Shown here: piece after piece, positions 1 to 9,967 of the stretch
How the letters are laid out: the number at the start of each line of letters is the position of its first letter
Position numbering within the stretch: position 1 is the stretch's first letter
DNA from: Pseudoalteromonas phenolica
GTDB lineage: Bacteria > Pseudomonadota > Gammaproteobacteria > Enterobacterales > Alteromonadaceae
Length of the DNA stretch: 64,000 bases
Assembly: GCF_005876835.1 (NCBI RefSeq)
Contig: NZ_PPSW01000027.1
Coordinates: 62,001-126,000, forward strand
Direction of reading: 5' to 3'
Position numbers and translations under genes: made by a program
The notes under the pieces: model-generated
The model's database searches: none
What the model saw: only the letters and a program-made list of their open reading frames with translations
Told to the model about the DNA's origin: nothing

Positions 1-660
1 TTTGCCGCAGTTGTCACTGGCCCGGTTCATAAAGGTATCATCAACCAAGCAGGTATCTCTTTTAGCGGCCACACTGAGTTTTTTGCACAACAATCGAATA
101 CCCAAGATGTTGTTATGATGCTGGCTACTGAAGGACTAAGAGTCGCGCTTGTTACAACTCATATTCCACTTGCTTATGTATCAAGAGCAATCACGCACGA
201 CCGCCTTACAAAAGTCATCAATATTCTAAATCATGACTTGCAAACGAAATTCGGTATTGCTCAACCAAAAATCTTAGTCTGTGGTCTCAACCCTCATGCC
301 GGTGAAGGCGGTCATCTAGGACGAGAAGAAATTGAAACGATTGAGCCTGCACTTGAATCACTGAATAGTCAGGGCATGACGCTTGTTGGCCCTCTTCCAG
401 CAGATACACTTTTTCAAGCTAAATACCTAGATAATGCCGATGCGGTGCTTGCAATGTATCACGATCAAGGCTTGCCTGTGCTAAAATACAAAGGCTTTGG
501 TAATTCAGTGAACATAACACTCGGTTTGCCTTTCGTTAGAACATCCGTTGATCATGGTACTGCTTTAGATTTAGCTGCCACAGGGCAGATCGAAGTCGGT
601 AGTTTTGATTTAGCGATCCGCGAAGCTATTACGCTCGCCTCAAAAAAAGCAATGAATTAA
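1..660 (+). CDS. pdxA: 4-hydroxythreonine-4-phosphate dehydrogenase, C-terminal part (cut by window start)
   Basis: PdxA oxidises 4-phosphooxy-threonine in the DXP-dependent route to pyridoxal 5'-phosphate. The frame is open from base 1 without a start, so only about the last 219 residues are present. The visible part has the family's metal-binding and substrate segments: TGPVHK near the window start, a GHTEFF segment, [13 protein letters not shown], and the late [17 protein letters not shown] and HGTALDLA motifs. These are conserved in PdxA and leave little doubt. The stop codon overlaps the rsmA start by one base (TAATG), which is the classic pdxA-rsmA-apaG-apaH order. The enzyme is a cytosolic, Zn-dependent homodimer in known cases. 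Nothing looks broken; the missing N-terminus lies outside the window. Confidence 0.97.
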   Translation, partial: FAAVVTGPVHKGIINQAGISFSGHTEFFAQQSNTQDVVMMLATEGLRVALVTTHIPLAYVSRAITHDRLTKVINILNHDLQTKFGIAQPKILVCGLNPHAGEGGHLGREEIETIEPALESLNSQGMTLVGPLPADTLFQAKYLDNADAVLAMYHDQGLPVLKYKGFGNSVNITLGLPFVRTSVDHGTALDLAATGQIEVGSFDLAIREAITLASKKAMN

Positions 661-1466
661 TGACAGATAACGTACATTTAGGTCACAGAGCACGTAAACG
701 CTTTGGACAAAACTTTTTACACGATGACATGATCATCGACAAAATCGTCACCGCGATTGACCCTAAACCTTCAGATAACTTGGTTGAGATTGGCCCTGGT
801 TTAGGTGCTATCACTGAACCAGTCACTGATTTAAGTGGTCAATTAACCGTTGTCGAGCTAGATAAAGACTTAGCAGAGAGATTAACGCAACATCCTTTCT
901 TAGGACCTAAATTAACTGTTCATCAGGGCGATGCGATGAAATTCGACTTCGCAAGCCTTATCCGTGACGACGAGAAGTTAAAAGTCTTCGGTAACCTACC
1001 ATACAATGTGTCTACGCCATTACTATTCCATTTATTTGAGTTTGTAGACAATATTGAACATATGCACTTTATGCTTCAAAAAGAAGTCGTTAAGCGTATG
1101 GTTGCAGGCCCAGGCTCTAAAGCGTTCGGTCGCTTAAGTGTGATGACACAGTATTACTGTCATGCAATGCCAGTAATAGATGTGCCGCCTGAGTGCTTTA
1201 AACCAGCCCCGAAAGTTGACTCTGCAGTCGTACGCTTAATTCCTAAAAAGCCTGAGCAGCGAACAGCGAAAAGCACTAAGTTATTGAACACTGTATGCTT
1301 AGAGGCGTTCAACCAGCGCAGAAAAACACTGCGTAATAGTCTTTCAAACCTGTTAACAGCGGATGAGCTCACAGCCTTAGGCATCGACCCTTCATTACGT
1401 GCAGAAAGTTTATCTCTGACTCAATTTATTGATATCGCAAATTGGATTTATGACAACAAGCAGTAA
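660..1466 (+). CDS. rsmA: 16S rRNA (adenine1518-N6/adenine1519-N6)-dimethyltransferase
   Basis: RsmA (KsgA) dimethylates two adjacent adenines in the 3' hairpin of 16S rRNA during small-subunit maturation. The 268-residue product has the family length. It opens with [14 protein letters not shown], followed by SAM motif [12 protein letters not shown] at about residues 42-52 and the catalytic N-L-P-Y motif [11 protein letters not shown] at about 112-122. The C-terminal all-helical part contains [12 protein letters not shown], also typical. The ATG at 660 overlaps the pdxA stop, so translation is probably coupled. The 3' end overlaps the start of apaG by 17 bases. Confidence 0.98.
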   Translation: MTDNVHLGHRARKRFGQNFLHDDMIIDKIVTAIDPKPSDNLVEIGPGLGAITEPVTDLSGQLTVVELDKDLAERLTQHPFLGPKLTVHQGDAMKFDFASLIRDDEKLKVFGNLPYNVSTPLLFHLFEFVDNIEHMHFMLQKEVVKRMVAGPGSKAFGRLSVMTQYYCHAMPVIDVPPECFKPAPKVDSAVVRLIPKKPEQRTAKSTKLLNTVCLEAFNQRRKTLRNSLSNLLTADELTALGIDPSLRAESLSLTQFIDIANWIYDNKQ

Positions 1467-1839
1467 CTTAGGATCACCTATCAAGGTATCTGTAGAAACC
1501 ATGTATGTTGAGCACCAATCTCAACCAGAAAAAGATAAGTATGTTTTTGCCTACACTATCACTATCAAAAATCATAGTTTGTGTAACGCAAAATTAGAGA
1601 GCCGCTACTGGCTAATTACTGACGCGAATGGCAAAGAAACTGAAGTTGAGGGCGAAGGCGTCGTTGGTGAACGTCCGACTATTGCTCCTGGCGAATCTTA
1701 TTCCTATACCAGTGGCGCGGTGCTAGACACACCGGTTGGCACGATGCAGGGGCACTATGTGATGAGAAACGAGTTTGGTACAGAGTTTCAAGCCCCGATT
1801 GATGTATTCAGGCTTTCTCGGCCAAACATTTTGCATTAA
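1450..1839 (+). CDS. apaG: ApaG domain protein (Co2+/Mg2+ efflux protein ApaG)
   Basis: This is a 129-residue single-domain ApaG protein with a fibronectin type III-like beta fold in known homologues. The biochemical role is unsettled; E. coli apaG mutants were linked to cobalt sensitivity and magnesium efflux. Motifs seen are [13 protein letters not shown], a glycine-rich [10 protein letters not shown] loop, and a C-terminal GTMQGHYVM segment, all family hallmarks. I place the start at the ATG at 1450 (MTTSSNLG), not the upstream in-frame TTG at 1429. The short form matches family length and leaves only a 17-base overlap with rsmA. The stop is two bases before apaH. Confidence 0.96.
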   Translation: MTTSSNLGSPIKVSVETMYVEHQSQPEKDKYVFAYTITIKNHSLCNAKLESRYWLITDANGKETEVEGEGVVGERPTIAPGESYSYTSGAVLDTPVGTMQGHYVMRNEFGTEFQAPIDVFRLSRPNILH

Positions 1840-1841
1840 TC

Positions 1842-2639
1842 ATGGCTAATTACGCAGTCGGCGATTTGCAAGGGTGTTTTACCCCCTTCATTAAACTGCT
1901 ATCTGAAGTCGGGTTTAATCCAAGTAAAGATCATCTATACCTTGTAGGTGATCTTATTGCGCGTGGACCTGACTCCCTCGCTTGCCTAGATTTTGTGTAT
2001 CAAAACCAAGATGCCTTAACCGTTACTCTTGGCAATCATGACTTACACTTTATCGCTTGCTATCTCCTCGGCAAGCAACCAAACCCAAAAGACAATTTAG
2101 CCCCCGTATTTTCTAGTAAATTCTGCGAAAACTATGTTTCGTATTTAAGAACACAACCGCTCGCAGTTTATCTAAAAGATCACTCGACCTTTCTCTCTCA
2201 TGCTGGTATTCACCCACATTGGAGTATCGAGCAAGCATTAAATTATGCACATATTGCAGAGCAAAACTACCGAAGTGATGAAGCAAATATCTTCTTTGAA
2301 AATATGTATGGCAGTAAGGATCCAGCCTATACTCCAAGCAAAGACTTTTTAACAAATTTCAAAATCACTGTTAATGTTTTCACAAGAATGCGTTTTTTAG
2401 AGCAATCAGGAAACTTGAATTTTTTTGAAAAAGGCAGCCCTCAGCAAAGTACTCTAATGCCTTGGTTTAGACATGAGCGCTTTGAAAGTGATAAAAATCG
2501 TTATGTCTTTGGTCACTGGGCAGCCCTTGATGGGGTAACCCATGTTGAAAACATGCTTGCTTTAGACACGGGTTGTGTCTGGGGTGGGAACATGACCTTA
2601 ATGAACCTTGATACAGGTGAACGATATTTGAGCAAATAA
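1842..2639 (+). CDS. apaH: Bis(5'-nucleosyl)-tetraphosphatase, symmetrical (Ap4A hydrolase)
   Basis: ApaH splits diadenosine tetraphosphate symmetrically into two ADP and is now also known as a decapping enzyme for Np4-capped RNA. The 265-residue product carries the calcineurin-type metallophosphatase signature: GDLQGC at residues 7-12, GDLIARGPDS at about 36-45, GNHD at about 64-67, and a later SHAGIHPHW. These supply the metal ligands D, H, N and H. It is the last gene of the pdxA-rsmA-apaG-apaH run, starting two bases after apaG. No terminator hairpin is visible between it and the next gene. Confidence 0.97.
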   Translation: MANYAVGDLQGCFTPFIKLLSEVGFNPSKDHLYLVGDLIARGPDSLACLDFVYQNQDALTVTLGNHDLHFIACYLLGKQPNPKDNLAPVFSSKFCENYVSYLRTQPLAVYLKDHSTFLSHAGIHPHWSIEQALNYAHIAEQNYRSDEANIFFENMYGSKDPAYTPSKDFLTNFKITVNVFTRMRFLEQSGNLNFFEKGSPQQSTLMPWFRHERFESDKNRYVFGHWAALDGVTHVENMLALDTGCVWGGNMTLMNLDTGERYLSK

Positions 2640-2693
2640 TTTGTTAATCCTCCCTTTTTACTGAATTATTTTGCTACATCTGCTATAAAATAC

Positions 2694-2720
2694 TTAACTT
2701 ATCAGTTACCAGACCGATAT
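2694..2720 (+). promoter_or_regulatory. Candidate sigma-28 (FliA) promoter for the first chemoreceptor
   Basis: TTAACTTA, then 11 bases, then ACCGATAT matches the FliA consensus TAAAGTTT-N11-GCCGATAA at 5/8 and 6/8 positions with exact spacing. It lies 32 bases before the receptor ATG. An alternative sigma-70 extended -10, TGCTATAAA at 2681-2689, overlaps the same region, so the assignment is tentative. Chemoreceptor genes are commonly FliA-dependent in related bacteria, and fliA is in this window. Confidence 0.4.
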
Positions 2721-2752
2721 ATTTACTGTCTTAAGCAACTTACGGAATCGAT

Positions 2753-4768
2753 ATGAATTTCACTGTTAGTCAACGTATTTGGGGTGGGTTTATTTTCATC
2801 ACCTTGTTACTCCTTATGATTGGGGGTAATTCTCTCCTGAGAATTGCAAATATTGACAGCTCATCTCAGCAAGTGAATAACCTTTCTCTGCCAGCATTAA
2901 CTAATAGCTCAGAGCTACAAGTAGAGTTCACACAGATGAGTAAACTCGCACAGAGTAGCTTTTTCGCATCCCAACCTTCAGAGCTAGCTCAATTGAAGTC
3001 TCAATTTGAAAAACGACAAGAAAACTTCAAAAATGCTTATCGTCAGTTGGAACAAGTCGTACAAAGCAACCCTGAGTTATCTCAACGCGCGCAAAAAGTA
3101 GGTAACACATTTAACAAATTTCTACCTACTGTAAATTTACTTCTAGACGATAAAGCCAGTACCCTGCAAATTAAAAAAGATTTGGTTACGCAACTTGAAG
3201 AAATAGAGCTAGCAGCAGAAGATGCAACAACGAGCGTGCTTGATATCCTTGATATCGGTGAACTAAAAGCGACTAGCCAAAGAGCTTTCCAAGCTGCATC
3301 AAGCCTTGAAAATCACTTTTCTAACTTGGTTACAAGCAGTAACGATCTAATTGCCGCTGATAACGCAAACACCGTTGACATTATTGCTAACGAGCAAAAC
3401 TTTGCTATCAAGGAAATTGCTCGAAATATTGAGTTGATCAGAGGTCCTGTAAACTCCCTCGAACCTTCTTATTTAGAAGATTTAGAAGGGTATTATGGTG
3501 ACTTAAAGGAACAAGTTGAAGGTCAAACTGGTTTAGCTGGTAATAAACGTGCGTTATTACAAACCGAAGCTAAAACTCGACAGGCTGTTAACGATTCAGA
3601 ATTGGCTACTGAGGCCGCATTAAAACAACTCTCTGAACTAGTAGCGTTAGCAAATGAAGTAGCTTTAGAACTTCAGACTGGCGTGCGTGATGATGTGAGC
3701 GCAGCTAATTTATGGACTTGGGTTGGTATGCTTGCTGCAACACTTATAGCAGTGGGTGTTGCTTATGTTACCGTTCAACTTATTACCAAACCGCTTGCGG
3801 AAGTGAATAAGATCCTAACCATAGTTGCAAGTGGTGACATGACCCAACGCTTAGATGACAGCGCGCAAGATGAATTCGGCGAGCTTTCGCGAAGCTGTAA
3901 CACGCTTATCACCAGTTTAAGAGAGCTAATTACTGGTATTGTATCTCGCTCTACTCAACTGGCTGCAGCTTCCGAGCAAACATCTATGATCACCACAGAG
4001 TCTAGTCAGGCAATTAAGAGTCAGCAGGCTCAAGTTGAGCAAGCTGCAACAGCGACCACAGAAATGAGCAGTACCTCTCATGGTGTCAGTAACAGCGCTC
4101 ATCAGGCATTGCTAGAAATCAAGAATGCAGACAAAGAGGCTGAGCGTGTGAAAGGTATTTCACATGAGAACAAGCATACCATTGAGCAACTTGCTTCAGA
4201 AGTTGACGAAGCATCTCGTGTTATCAATAAGCTACATCAAGACAGTGCATCTATTGGTGGTATTTTAGATGTTATTCGAGGTATTGCTGAACAAACTAAC
4301 CTGCTTGCGCTAAATGCAGCGATTGAGGCTGCGCGTGCGGGCGAACAAGGCCGAGGCTTTGCCGTTGTTGCAGATGAAGTAAGATCACTGGCGAGCAAAA
4401 CTCAAGAGTCGACTCAAGAGATCCAATCAATGATTGAATCTCTGCAAGCGGGTGCTGAAGAAGCAGTAAACGCTATGTCAAAAGGCAAACAACAAGCGGT
4501 TTCTTGTGTCGAGCAGAGTGACTTAGCTAACGAAGCCTTAAACAGTATTACTCAAGCGGTTTCTCAAGCCCATGACGTCAGTGAGGAGATCTCAAATGCT
4601 GCTAACGAGCAACAACAAGTAGCCCAAGAGATCAGCGAACGCCTTGAGTCCATTGTTGCTATCGCCGAGCAAACCGCTGAAGGTTCGAACCAGACGTCGA
4701 TTTCGAGTTCAGAAGTCGCGAAGCTCGCTGAAGAGCTCAGGCAGTCTGTAGAGCAATTTAGAGTCTAG
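2753..4768 (+). CDS. Methyl-accepting chemotaxis protein with long helical periplasmic domain
   Basis: This is a 671-residue transmembrane chemoreceptor. TM1 spans about residues 10-29. A long, almost purely alpha-helical sensing region of about 290 residues follows, and its size resembles the helical bimodular (HBM) class; that class assignment is inference. TM2 spans about 320-343, then a HAMP domain to about 396, then the signalling helical bundle. The highly conserved hairpin tip is seen at about 509-535 ([20 protein letters not shown], then [15 protein letters not shown]). No CheR-binding pentapeptide ends the protein. The ligand is unknown. It is a single-gene unit, with a probable FliA or sigma-70 promoter upstream and a rho-independent terminator at 4784-4810. 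Confidence 0.95.
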   Translation: MNFTVSQRIWGGFIFITLLLLMIGGNSLLRIANIDSSSQQVNNLSLPALTNSSELQVEFTQMSKLAQSSFFASQPSELAQLKSQFEKRQENFKNAYRQLEQVVQSNPELSQRAQKVGNTFNKFLPTVNLLLDDKASTLQIKKDLVTQLEEIELAAEDATTSVLDILDIGELKATSQRAFQAASSLENHFSNLVTSSNDLIAADNANTVDIIANEQNFAIKEIARNIELIRGPVNSLEPSYLEDLEGYYGDLKEQVEGQTGLAGNKRALLQTEAKTRQAVNDSELATEAALKQLSELVALANEVALELQTGVRDDVSAANLWTWVGMLAATLIAVGVAYVTVQLITKPLAEVNKILTIVASGDMTQRLDDSAQDEFGELSRSCNTLITSLRELITGIVSRSTQLAAASEQTSMITTESSQAIKSQQAQVEQAATATTEMSSTSHGVSNSAHQALLEIKNADKEAERVKGISHENKHTIEQLASEVDEASRVINKLHQDSASIGGILDVIRGIAEQTNLLALNAAIEAARAGEQGRGFAVVADEVRSLASKTQESTQEIQSMIESLQAGAEEAVNAMSKGKQQAVSCVEQSDLANEALNSITQAVSQAHDVSEEISNAANEQQQVAQEISERLESIVAIAEQTAEGSNQTSISSSEVAKLAEELRQSVEQFRV

Positions 4769-4783
4769 ATAAAATTACTCCTT

Positions 4784-4810
4784 AAAAAGCCCTCTTCACA
4801 GGGCTTTTTT
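4784..4810 (+). terminator. Rho-independent terminator after the first chemoreceptor gene
   Basis: A hairpin with stem AAAAAGCCCT/AGGGCTTTTT and a short loop ends in a T run, 15 bases after the receptor stop. Confidence 0.9.
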
Positions 4811-4825
4811 ATTGCATTTTCATTC

Positions 4826-4924
4826 ATACCAATCCTCTTAATTTATCGGTCTATTTTGAGGCAAGGAAAATTAGAGTAAGTTTTAGTCCCTCAAAATGAT
4901 CAAGTATTACTGATAATTGGTAAT
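4826..4924. repeat. MITE-like short inverted-repeat element (long copy)
   Basis: This roughly 99-base segment starts with ATACCAATCCTCTTAATT and ends with GATAATTGGTAAT, so TACCAAT/ATTGGTA form its ends. It has an internal inverted repeat, ATTTTGAGG at 4853-4861 against CCTCAAAAT at 4889-4897. The first 18 bases and the CTATTTTGAGG block recur at 52058-52101 upstream of tag. Non-coding, about 235 bases before the next gene. Together with the preceding terminator and the following AT-rich leader it accounts for the 391-base gap 4769-5159. Confidence 0.6.
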
Positions 4925-5102
4925 ATAAATCACCATACAACTTTTGGCTTAAGACCAATCTCCTATTGCCTTGATCTAGAATAAAAAAACACTATAAACC
5001 CCTGTTTTAAATATATTTGATCACTCAAGTTGTGACAAAATCAAATCTCTAAACTAAGCTAAATTTTATTACTAGATGCAGATCCAACAGCATGCTTCTT
5101 CG

Positions 5103-5132
5103 CGCAAAAGCTGTTTTGCGTAGCTTAGATAA
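5103..5132 (+). promoter_or_regulatory. Hairpin plus weak candidate sigma-28 promoter before the Cache chemoreceptor
   Basis: A perfect 7-bp inverted repeat, CGCAAAA/TTTTGCG (5103-5120), overlaps a weak FliA-like match (AAAAGCTG, 11 bases, TTAGATAA, ending at 5132) upstream of the ATG at 5160. The stretch 4925-5102 is AT-rich and shows nothing else I can name. A good ribosome binding site, AGGTGG, sits just before the start codon. Confidence 0.3.
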
Positions 5133-5159
5133 GCTTAAATATAAAAAGGTGGTGAATCT

Positions 5160-6797
5160 ATGCAGTTTTTAAGAAACTTCTCAATATTTCAACGGCTGCT
5201 GATGATACTAGGTGTGGTCGCATTAGGCCTTGTGTTACTAAGTTTAACGAGTCTTCCGCAGCAATTTTCTAGTCTAGAACAGCAACAATATGAGAAAACC
5301 AAAAACCTCGTGGAGAACACATTTGGCATCATAGAGCATTTTCACGACTTGCAACAATCTGGTGAATTGACCCAAGATCAAGCTCAAAAAGCAGCCCTTG
5401 ATGCTATTTCTAAGCTTCGCTACGACACTGACAATTACTATTGGATTAATGATTACAACCCAAATATGGTTATGCATCCAATGAAGCCACAATTAGTTGG
5501 CAAGTCACTCTCAGCAAGTAAAGACCCTGATGGCACATACCTATTTATGGAAATGGTCAAAATTGTCCGTCAACAAGGTGAAGGGTTTGTGCCTTATAAA
5601 TGGCCAAAACCAGGTTTTGATGACCCTGTAGACAAAATCTCTTATGTTAAAGGGTTTGCGCCTTGGCAATGGATTTTGGGCTCTGGTGTTTATCTTGATT
5701 CTATTGAAGAAGACTTTGCAGAACTTAGAAATTTAATGATTATTGATGTAGTTGTCTTGCTTATCATTTTAGCCGCACTGATTTCTTTAATTAGCAATAG
5801 TATTCTCAACCCTGTCAATTTAGCGACTGAAATGATGAAGAACATTTCCCATGGCGAAGGTGATCTCACCCAACGGCTAGATGAGTCAGGCAAAGACGAG
5901 ATATCACAATTAGCGAATTACTTTAACGCCTACACTGAAAAAATGCGCCACTCTATAGAGCGCGTTTCTCACAGTGCGACTGAGGTCGAACGACTTTCAA
6001 ACTCAGTAGATGAAACAGGTAAAGTCAATTTGAATCATATTGAACATCAAAATGATAATAGTCGACAAGTTGCCACTGCGGTTGAACAGATGAGTATGCA
6101 GATCAGGGAAGTAAGCGAAAATGCCGAAGCCGCAGAGCACGCAGCTAATGACGCGCTTAAGAACAGTAACAATGGTAAACAAGTCGTCGCGAAAACTATC
6201 AGTGCAATAGAAACCTTATCGAGTAATATTCAAGAAGTCAGTGAGGTAACCACAGTGCTTGCTGAAGAAAGTAATAACATCGGCTCTGTACTAGATGTAA
6301 TTAGAGGGATCTCAGAACAAACCAATTTACTGGCCTTAAATGCAGCAATAGAGGCAGCCAGAGCGGGTGAGCAAGGTCGTGGCTTTGCGGTTGTAGCTGA
6401 TGAAGTAAGAACTCTTGCTAGCCGTACAGGGCAAAGTACCGATGAAATTCAAACCATGATTGAGAAATTGCAAAAAGGTGCTCAGGAAGCGGTGAGTGCT
6501 GTACAGGCAAGTCAGCAAATCTCTGAAAATACAGTAAAGCAAGTCGCAGAAGCCGATGAAGTGTTAAATGAAATAGAGCGACTCATCATGTCAATTACAG
6601 ATATGAATAGCCATATAGCACGCGCAACAGAAGAGCAAAGCACAGCTGCACAGGAAGTAAACATCCGAATAACCGACCTGTCAGAAGCCACCGATCACTC
6701 TCTAGAAACGACACATGCACTGACTGAAGCCAGCTTAAGTTTAAAACAAGCAAGTCATCAATTATCTGAAATTGTAAAGAGTTTTAAGATCAATTAA
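5160..6797 (+). CDS. Methyl-accepting chemotaxis protein with single Cache sensor domain
   Basis: This is a 545-residue chemoreceptor. TM1 spans about 9-29. A periplasmic single-Cache (sCache_2 type) domain spans about 35-185, recognised by [17 protein letters not shown], the [13 protein letters not shown] stretch and the closing [17 protein letters not shown]2 spans about 191-212, followed by HAMP and the signalling bundle with its tip at about 381-405 ([20 protein letters not shown]). sCache_2 receptors typically sense small organic acids or similar ligands, but the ligand cannot be read here. The start is the ATG preceded by AGGTGG. A bidirectional terminator separates it from convergent putP. 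Confidence 0.95.
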   Translation: MQFLRNFSIFQRLLMILGVVALGLVLLSLTSLPQQFSSLEQQQYEKTKNLVENTFGIIEHFHDLQQSGELTQDQAQKAALDAISKLRYDTDNYYWINDYNPNMVMHPMKPQLVGKSLSASKDPDGTYLFMEMVKIVRQQGEGFVPYKWPKPGFDDPVDKISYVKGFAPWQWILGSGVYLDSIEEDFAELRNLMIIDVVVLLIILAALISLISNSILNPVNLATEMMKNISHGEGDLTQRLDESGKDEISQLANYFNAYTEKMRHSIERVSHSATEVERLSNSVDETGKVNLNHIEHQNDNSRQVATAVEQMSMQIREVSENAEAAEHAANDALKNSNNGKQVVAKTISAIETLSSNIQEVSEVTTVLAEESNNIGSVLDVIRGISEQTNLLALNAAIEAARAGEQGRGFAVVADEVRTLASRTGQSTDEIQTMIEKLQKGAQEAVSAVQASQQISENTVKQVAEADEVLNEIERLIMSITDMNSHIARATEEQSTAAQEVNIRITDLSEATDHSLETTHALTEASLSLKQASHQLSEIVKSFKIN

Positions 6798-6833
6798 GTA
6801 GAAGGTTATCAGTCAGTATTCAGTAAAAACAAC

Positions 6834-6857
6834 AAAGGGAGCATATCGCTCCCTTTT
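6834..6857. terminator. Bidirectional terminator between chemoreceptor gene and putP
   Basis: A 9-bp perfect stem, AAAGGGAGC/GCTCCCTTT with a 5-base loop, is flanked by A and T runs on the two sides and lies between convergent genes. Confidence 0.85.
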
Positions 6858-6875
6858 AATTAATTAAAAATCACG

Positions 6876-8360
6876 CTATGCATTTAACTCTTGTTCATAC
6901 TCGGCAAATTTATCGCTGATTTGCGCAGAAGGTTCGTCTGTGATTAAACTCACCACAACAATAGCAATTGAAGAAAGAATAAACCCAGGTACGATTTCAT
7001 AGATGAAACTACTTAAAGACTGGCCATTGATTTGGATCGGCGCATAAATCCAAATAAGAACAGTCCCTGCTCCAACGAGCATGCCTGCTAATGCACCAGC
7101 AAAGTTCATACGTTTCCACAGTAAGCTAAATAATACTAACGGACCAAATGCCGCACCGAACCCTGCCCACGCATTACTTACCAGGTCTAAAATAGAGCTG
7201 TCACGGTCATACGCCAAATAGATAGCACACAATGCAACCAGCGCCACACTGATGCGACCTACTAATACAAGCTCTTTGTCTGTGGCATCACGGCGGATAA
7301 AGATTTTGTAAAAGTCTTCTGTTAAAGAACTTGAACTCACCAATAACTGCGAAGAAATTGTACTCATAATTGCTGCCAGAATAGCCGCCAGCAAGAAACC
7401 AGCTATGAGTGGATGGAATAATAACTGTGACAAAATCAAAAATATTGTTTCAGGATCGTCCACTACAAGGTTTTTTTCATGGGCATATGCAGCACCAAAC
7501 AGACCTGTAAATACAGCGCCCAGCGCTGCAATTATCATCCAGCTCATACCAATACGACGCGCAACCGGCATGTCTTTTACACTTCTAACAGACATAAAGC
7601 GTACTATGATATGCGGTTGACCAAAATATCCTAGACCCCAAGACATGGCTGAGATAATGCCAATTGCTCCACCTGCGCCAATCCAAGTCAACATCTGCGG
7701 ATTCAATTCATTAAGCGTGATAGAAAGTGGGTTATCTAGTAAAGAGAAAGTGACAAGAGGAACTAAAATTAAAGCCACAAACATAATACACCCTTGTACA
7801 AAGTCTGTAAGGCTTACAGCTAAGAACCCACCAAATAAAGTGTAAAGTACCACTACACCTGTTGTGATATATAAACCTGATTCATAGCTCATGCCGAATG
7901 AGTTCTCGAACAGCTTACCGCCAGCCACAACACCTGAAGAAGTGTATAACGTGAAGAAGATGATGATTACTAAAGCCGATACAATTCTTAGCGCATTACC
8001 TCTATCTTCAAAGCGATTTGCAAAATAATCCGGAATGGTGATGGCGTCGTTTGCTACTTCAGTATAAACACGTAGCCTTGGGGCAACTAACAAGTAGTTC
8101 AACCAGGCACCTATTACTAAGCCTGTTGCAATCCAAGTGCTGCTGAAGCCTGTCACAAACATTGCGCCCGGTAAGCCCATCAAAATCCAACCACTCATGT
8201 CTGAAGCGCCGGCAGAAAGAGCCGCAACACTAGGTGGCAAGCTACGACCACCTAACATATAACCTGAAACATCACTGGTTGACTTGCGATAAGCATACAA
8301 GCCAATACCTAACATCACGATAAAATATAAAACGAGAGATACTAAAGTACCTATTTCCAA
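6876..8360 (-). CDS. putP: Sodium/proline symporter
   Basis: This is an SSS-family Na+/L-proline symporter of the inner membrane, 494 residues with about 13 membrane segments and the LeuT fold known for the family. Recognisable signatures are GGRSLPPSVAALSAGASDMSG at about 37-57, LRIVSALVIIIFFTLY, GGFLAVSLTDFVQG, WGLGYFGQPHIIVRFM and AWAGFGAAFGPLVLFSL, which track E. coli PutP closely. The start is a TTG at 8360: a strong GGAGGT lies five bases before it and the only nearby upstream ATG is out of frame. No putA is adjacent, so regulation by PutA cannot be inferred here. A role in proline use or osmoprotection is the usual one. Confidence 0.95.
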   Translation of the reverse strand: MEIGTLVSLVLYFIVMLGIGLYAYRKSTSDVSGYMLGGRSLPPSVAALSAGASDMSGWILMGLPGAMFVTGFSSTWIATGLVIGAWLNYLLVAPRLRVYTEVANDAITIPDYFANRFEDRGNALRIVSALVIIIFFTLYTSSGVVAGGKLFENSFGMSYESGLYITTGVVVLYTLFGGFLAVSLTDFVQGCIMFVALILVPLVTFSLLDNPLSITLNELNPQMLTWIGAGGAIGIISAMSWGLGYFGQPHIIVRFMSVRSVKDMPVARRIGMSWMIIAALGAVFTGLFGAAYAHEKNLVVDDPETIFLILSQLLFHPLIAGFLLAAILAAIMSTISSQLLVSSSSLTEDFYKIFIRRDATDKELVLVGRISVALVALCAIYLAYDRDSSILDLVSNAWAGFGAAFGPLVLFSLLWKRMNFAGALAGMLVGAGTVLIWIYAPIQINGQSLSSFIYEIVPGFILSSIAIVVVSLITDEPSAQISDKFAEYEQELNA

Positions 8361-8603
8361 AACTTACCTCCATTTACTCATTAAGAGAATCTTGGTTGGT
8401 GAATAAATATTAATCTTATTACCAATATGACTATAACATGTATGAAATACTAACCCCAGCCAAGTGCGGTTAACATCAAAGACACACACCAAACTAGGAA
8501 CAAAGGATTAATACTGGATTGTTAATTGTAAATTAGTTAATGATTTAATACGCATTATATTTTATATTTATGATGTAAAAGTAAGTAACAGGATCAGTAG
8601 TAC

Positions 8604-9830
8604 ATGTATTTTTATGCAGCCCGACAACCTATTTTTGACCAAAACAAACAGCTTATGGGTTATGAGCTACTGTTTCGAGATGGCGTAGATAATGTTTTCC
8701 CAAATATAGATGGGGATGAAGCCACCTCTAAGCTGATTGAAGGCAGTCAGTTCAACTTTGGTTTAGAAGACTTAACGAATAGCAAACCTGCATATATTAA
8801 TTTTACACTAGATACCATTCTCAAGGGTTACCCTAGCATGTTACCCAGTGAACAGGTCGTCATAGAAATTCTCGAAACCGTTCAACCGGGTAAGCGCTTA
8901 CTTGCTGCTGTTCAAGAGCTAAAAAGTAAAGGCTATACTCTAGCCCTAGATGACTATAAGCATCAAAAGGTGTGGCGTCATTTTTATCCATACATAGACC
9001 AAATTAAAGTCGACCTGCTGATCACCTCAGATGAAGAGATTGCAGAGCTCATAGAAGCCACCAAAGAATTTAAAAATATTAAACTTGTTGCAGAAAAAGT
9101 AGAAACCAATGAGCAATTCGAAAAGGCCGTGGCACTAGGCTTTAGTTACTTCCAGGGCTACTTTTTTGCAAAACCTGAAATGGTGAAAAGCAAGTCGCTC
9201 CCCCCTTCAGAGATGGCACTTGCAGAGCTGCTTTATGAAACTTCTGTGGTTGATGTGGATATCAAAAAAATCACCTCAGTGTTTGAAAGAGACGTTAATC
9301 TATCATACAAGCTTCTTCGCTATTCTAATTCCGCTGCTTTCAAGCGCCGTGCTGAAATAAGCACAATCAAACAAGCGGTGGTCGTGCTTGGCAACCAAGA
9401 ATTGAAAAAGTTTTTGTCTTTGTTGTTTGCTGCTCAAGTTTCATCTGAAAAACCTGTCGAGTTAATAAAACTGTCGTTAACACGTGCTCGCTTTTGCGAA
9501 CTGCTCGCACAAAAACATAAGGGGATCCAAGACACAGGCATGGCTTTTCTAGTCGGCATGATGTCACTGATGGATGCGATTTTAGATGAAAGTATGGAAG
9601 GCGTTATGAAAAAGTTGCCTTTAAGTAACTTGATCAAAGAAGCCCTAGTGCAGAAACAAGGAATACTTGCTCAATACTTAGGCCTAATAAAAGCCTATGA
9701 GCAAGCCGACTGGGAGTTAACAGGTGAATACTGTGAACGCATAAAGTTTAGCAACGACTTATTACCTGAAATATATAATCAAGCTCTAGCTTGGGGTAAC
9801 GAGCAGCTCCAAGTCATGGAGTGCGTTTAA
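8604..9830 (+). CDS. EAL-HDOD signalling protein (YuxH/CdgJ-like)
   Basis: This is a 408-residue cytosolic protein with an EAL domain at about 1-200 and an HDOD domain at about 205-400, a fixed architecture found in c-di-GMP-linked motility regulators such as Vibrio CdgJ. The EAL motif reads YELLFR (E21). Other positions that line the active site in true phosphodiesterases are kept: N66, E88, D116-D117, K135, E164 and Q184. Loop 6, normally DDFGTG, is DDYKHQ here, so activity is uncertain and it may bind partners instead of hydrolysing c-di-GMP. The HDOD half has no HD metal pair, as usual. The gene stands alone. Confidence 0.88.
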   Translation: MYFYAARQPIFDQNKQLMGYELLFRDGVDNVFPNIDGDEATSKLIEGSQFNFGLEDLTNSKPAYINFTLDTILKGYPSMLPSEQVVIEILETVQPGKRLLAAVQELKSKGYTLALDDYKHQKVWRHFYPYIDQIKVDLLITSDEEIAELIEATKEFKNIKLVAEKVETNEQFEKAVALGFSYFQGYFFAKPEMVKSKSLPPSEMALAELLYETSVVDVDIKKITSVFERDVNLSYKLLRYSNSAAFKRRAEISTIKQAVVVLGNQELKKFLSLLFAAQVSSEKPVELIKLSLTRARFCELLAQKHKGIQDTGMAFLVGMMSLMDAILDESMEGVMKKLPLSNLIKEALVQKQGILAQYLGLIKAYEQADWELTGEYCERIKFSNDLLPEIYNQALAWGNEQLQVMECV

Positions 9831-9865
9831 CTCGAAGTTAAATTGATATAAATCAATAACAAAGA

Positions 9866-9897
9866 TGTCGTGCCTAAAAATCTGCTTAGGTGCGACA
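9866..9897. other. Imperfect hairpin between the EAL-HDOD and copper receptor genes
   Basis: TGTCGTGCCTAA and TTAGGTGCGACA can pair over 10 of 12 positions around an 8-base loop. No T run follows, so it may be a weak terminator or an operator-like site for the receptor gene starting at 9968. Function unknown. Confidence 0.35.
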
Positions 9898-9967
9898 ATC
9901 TGTCACATCCCTCTCCAAATAAAAATCTATAAACTGCCCACAACTCTTTAAATCTCTGGGCTTTTAA

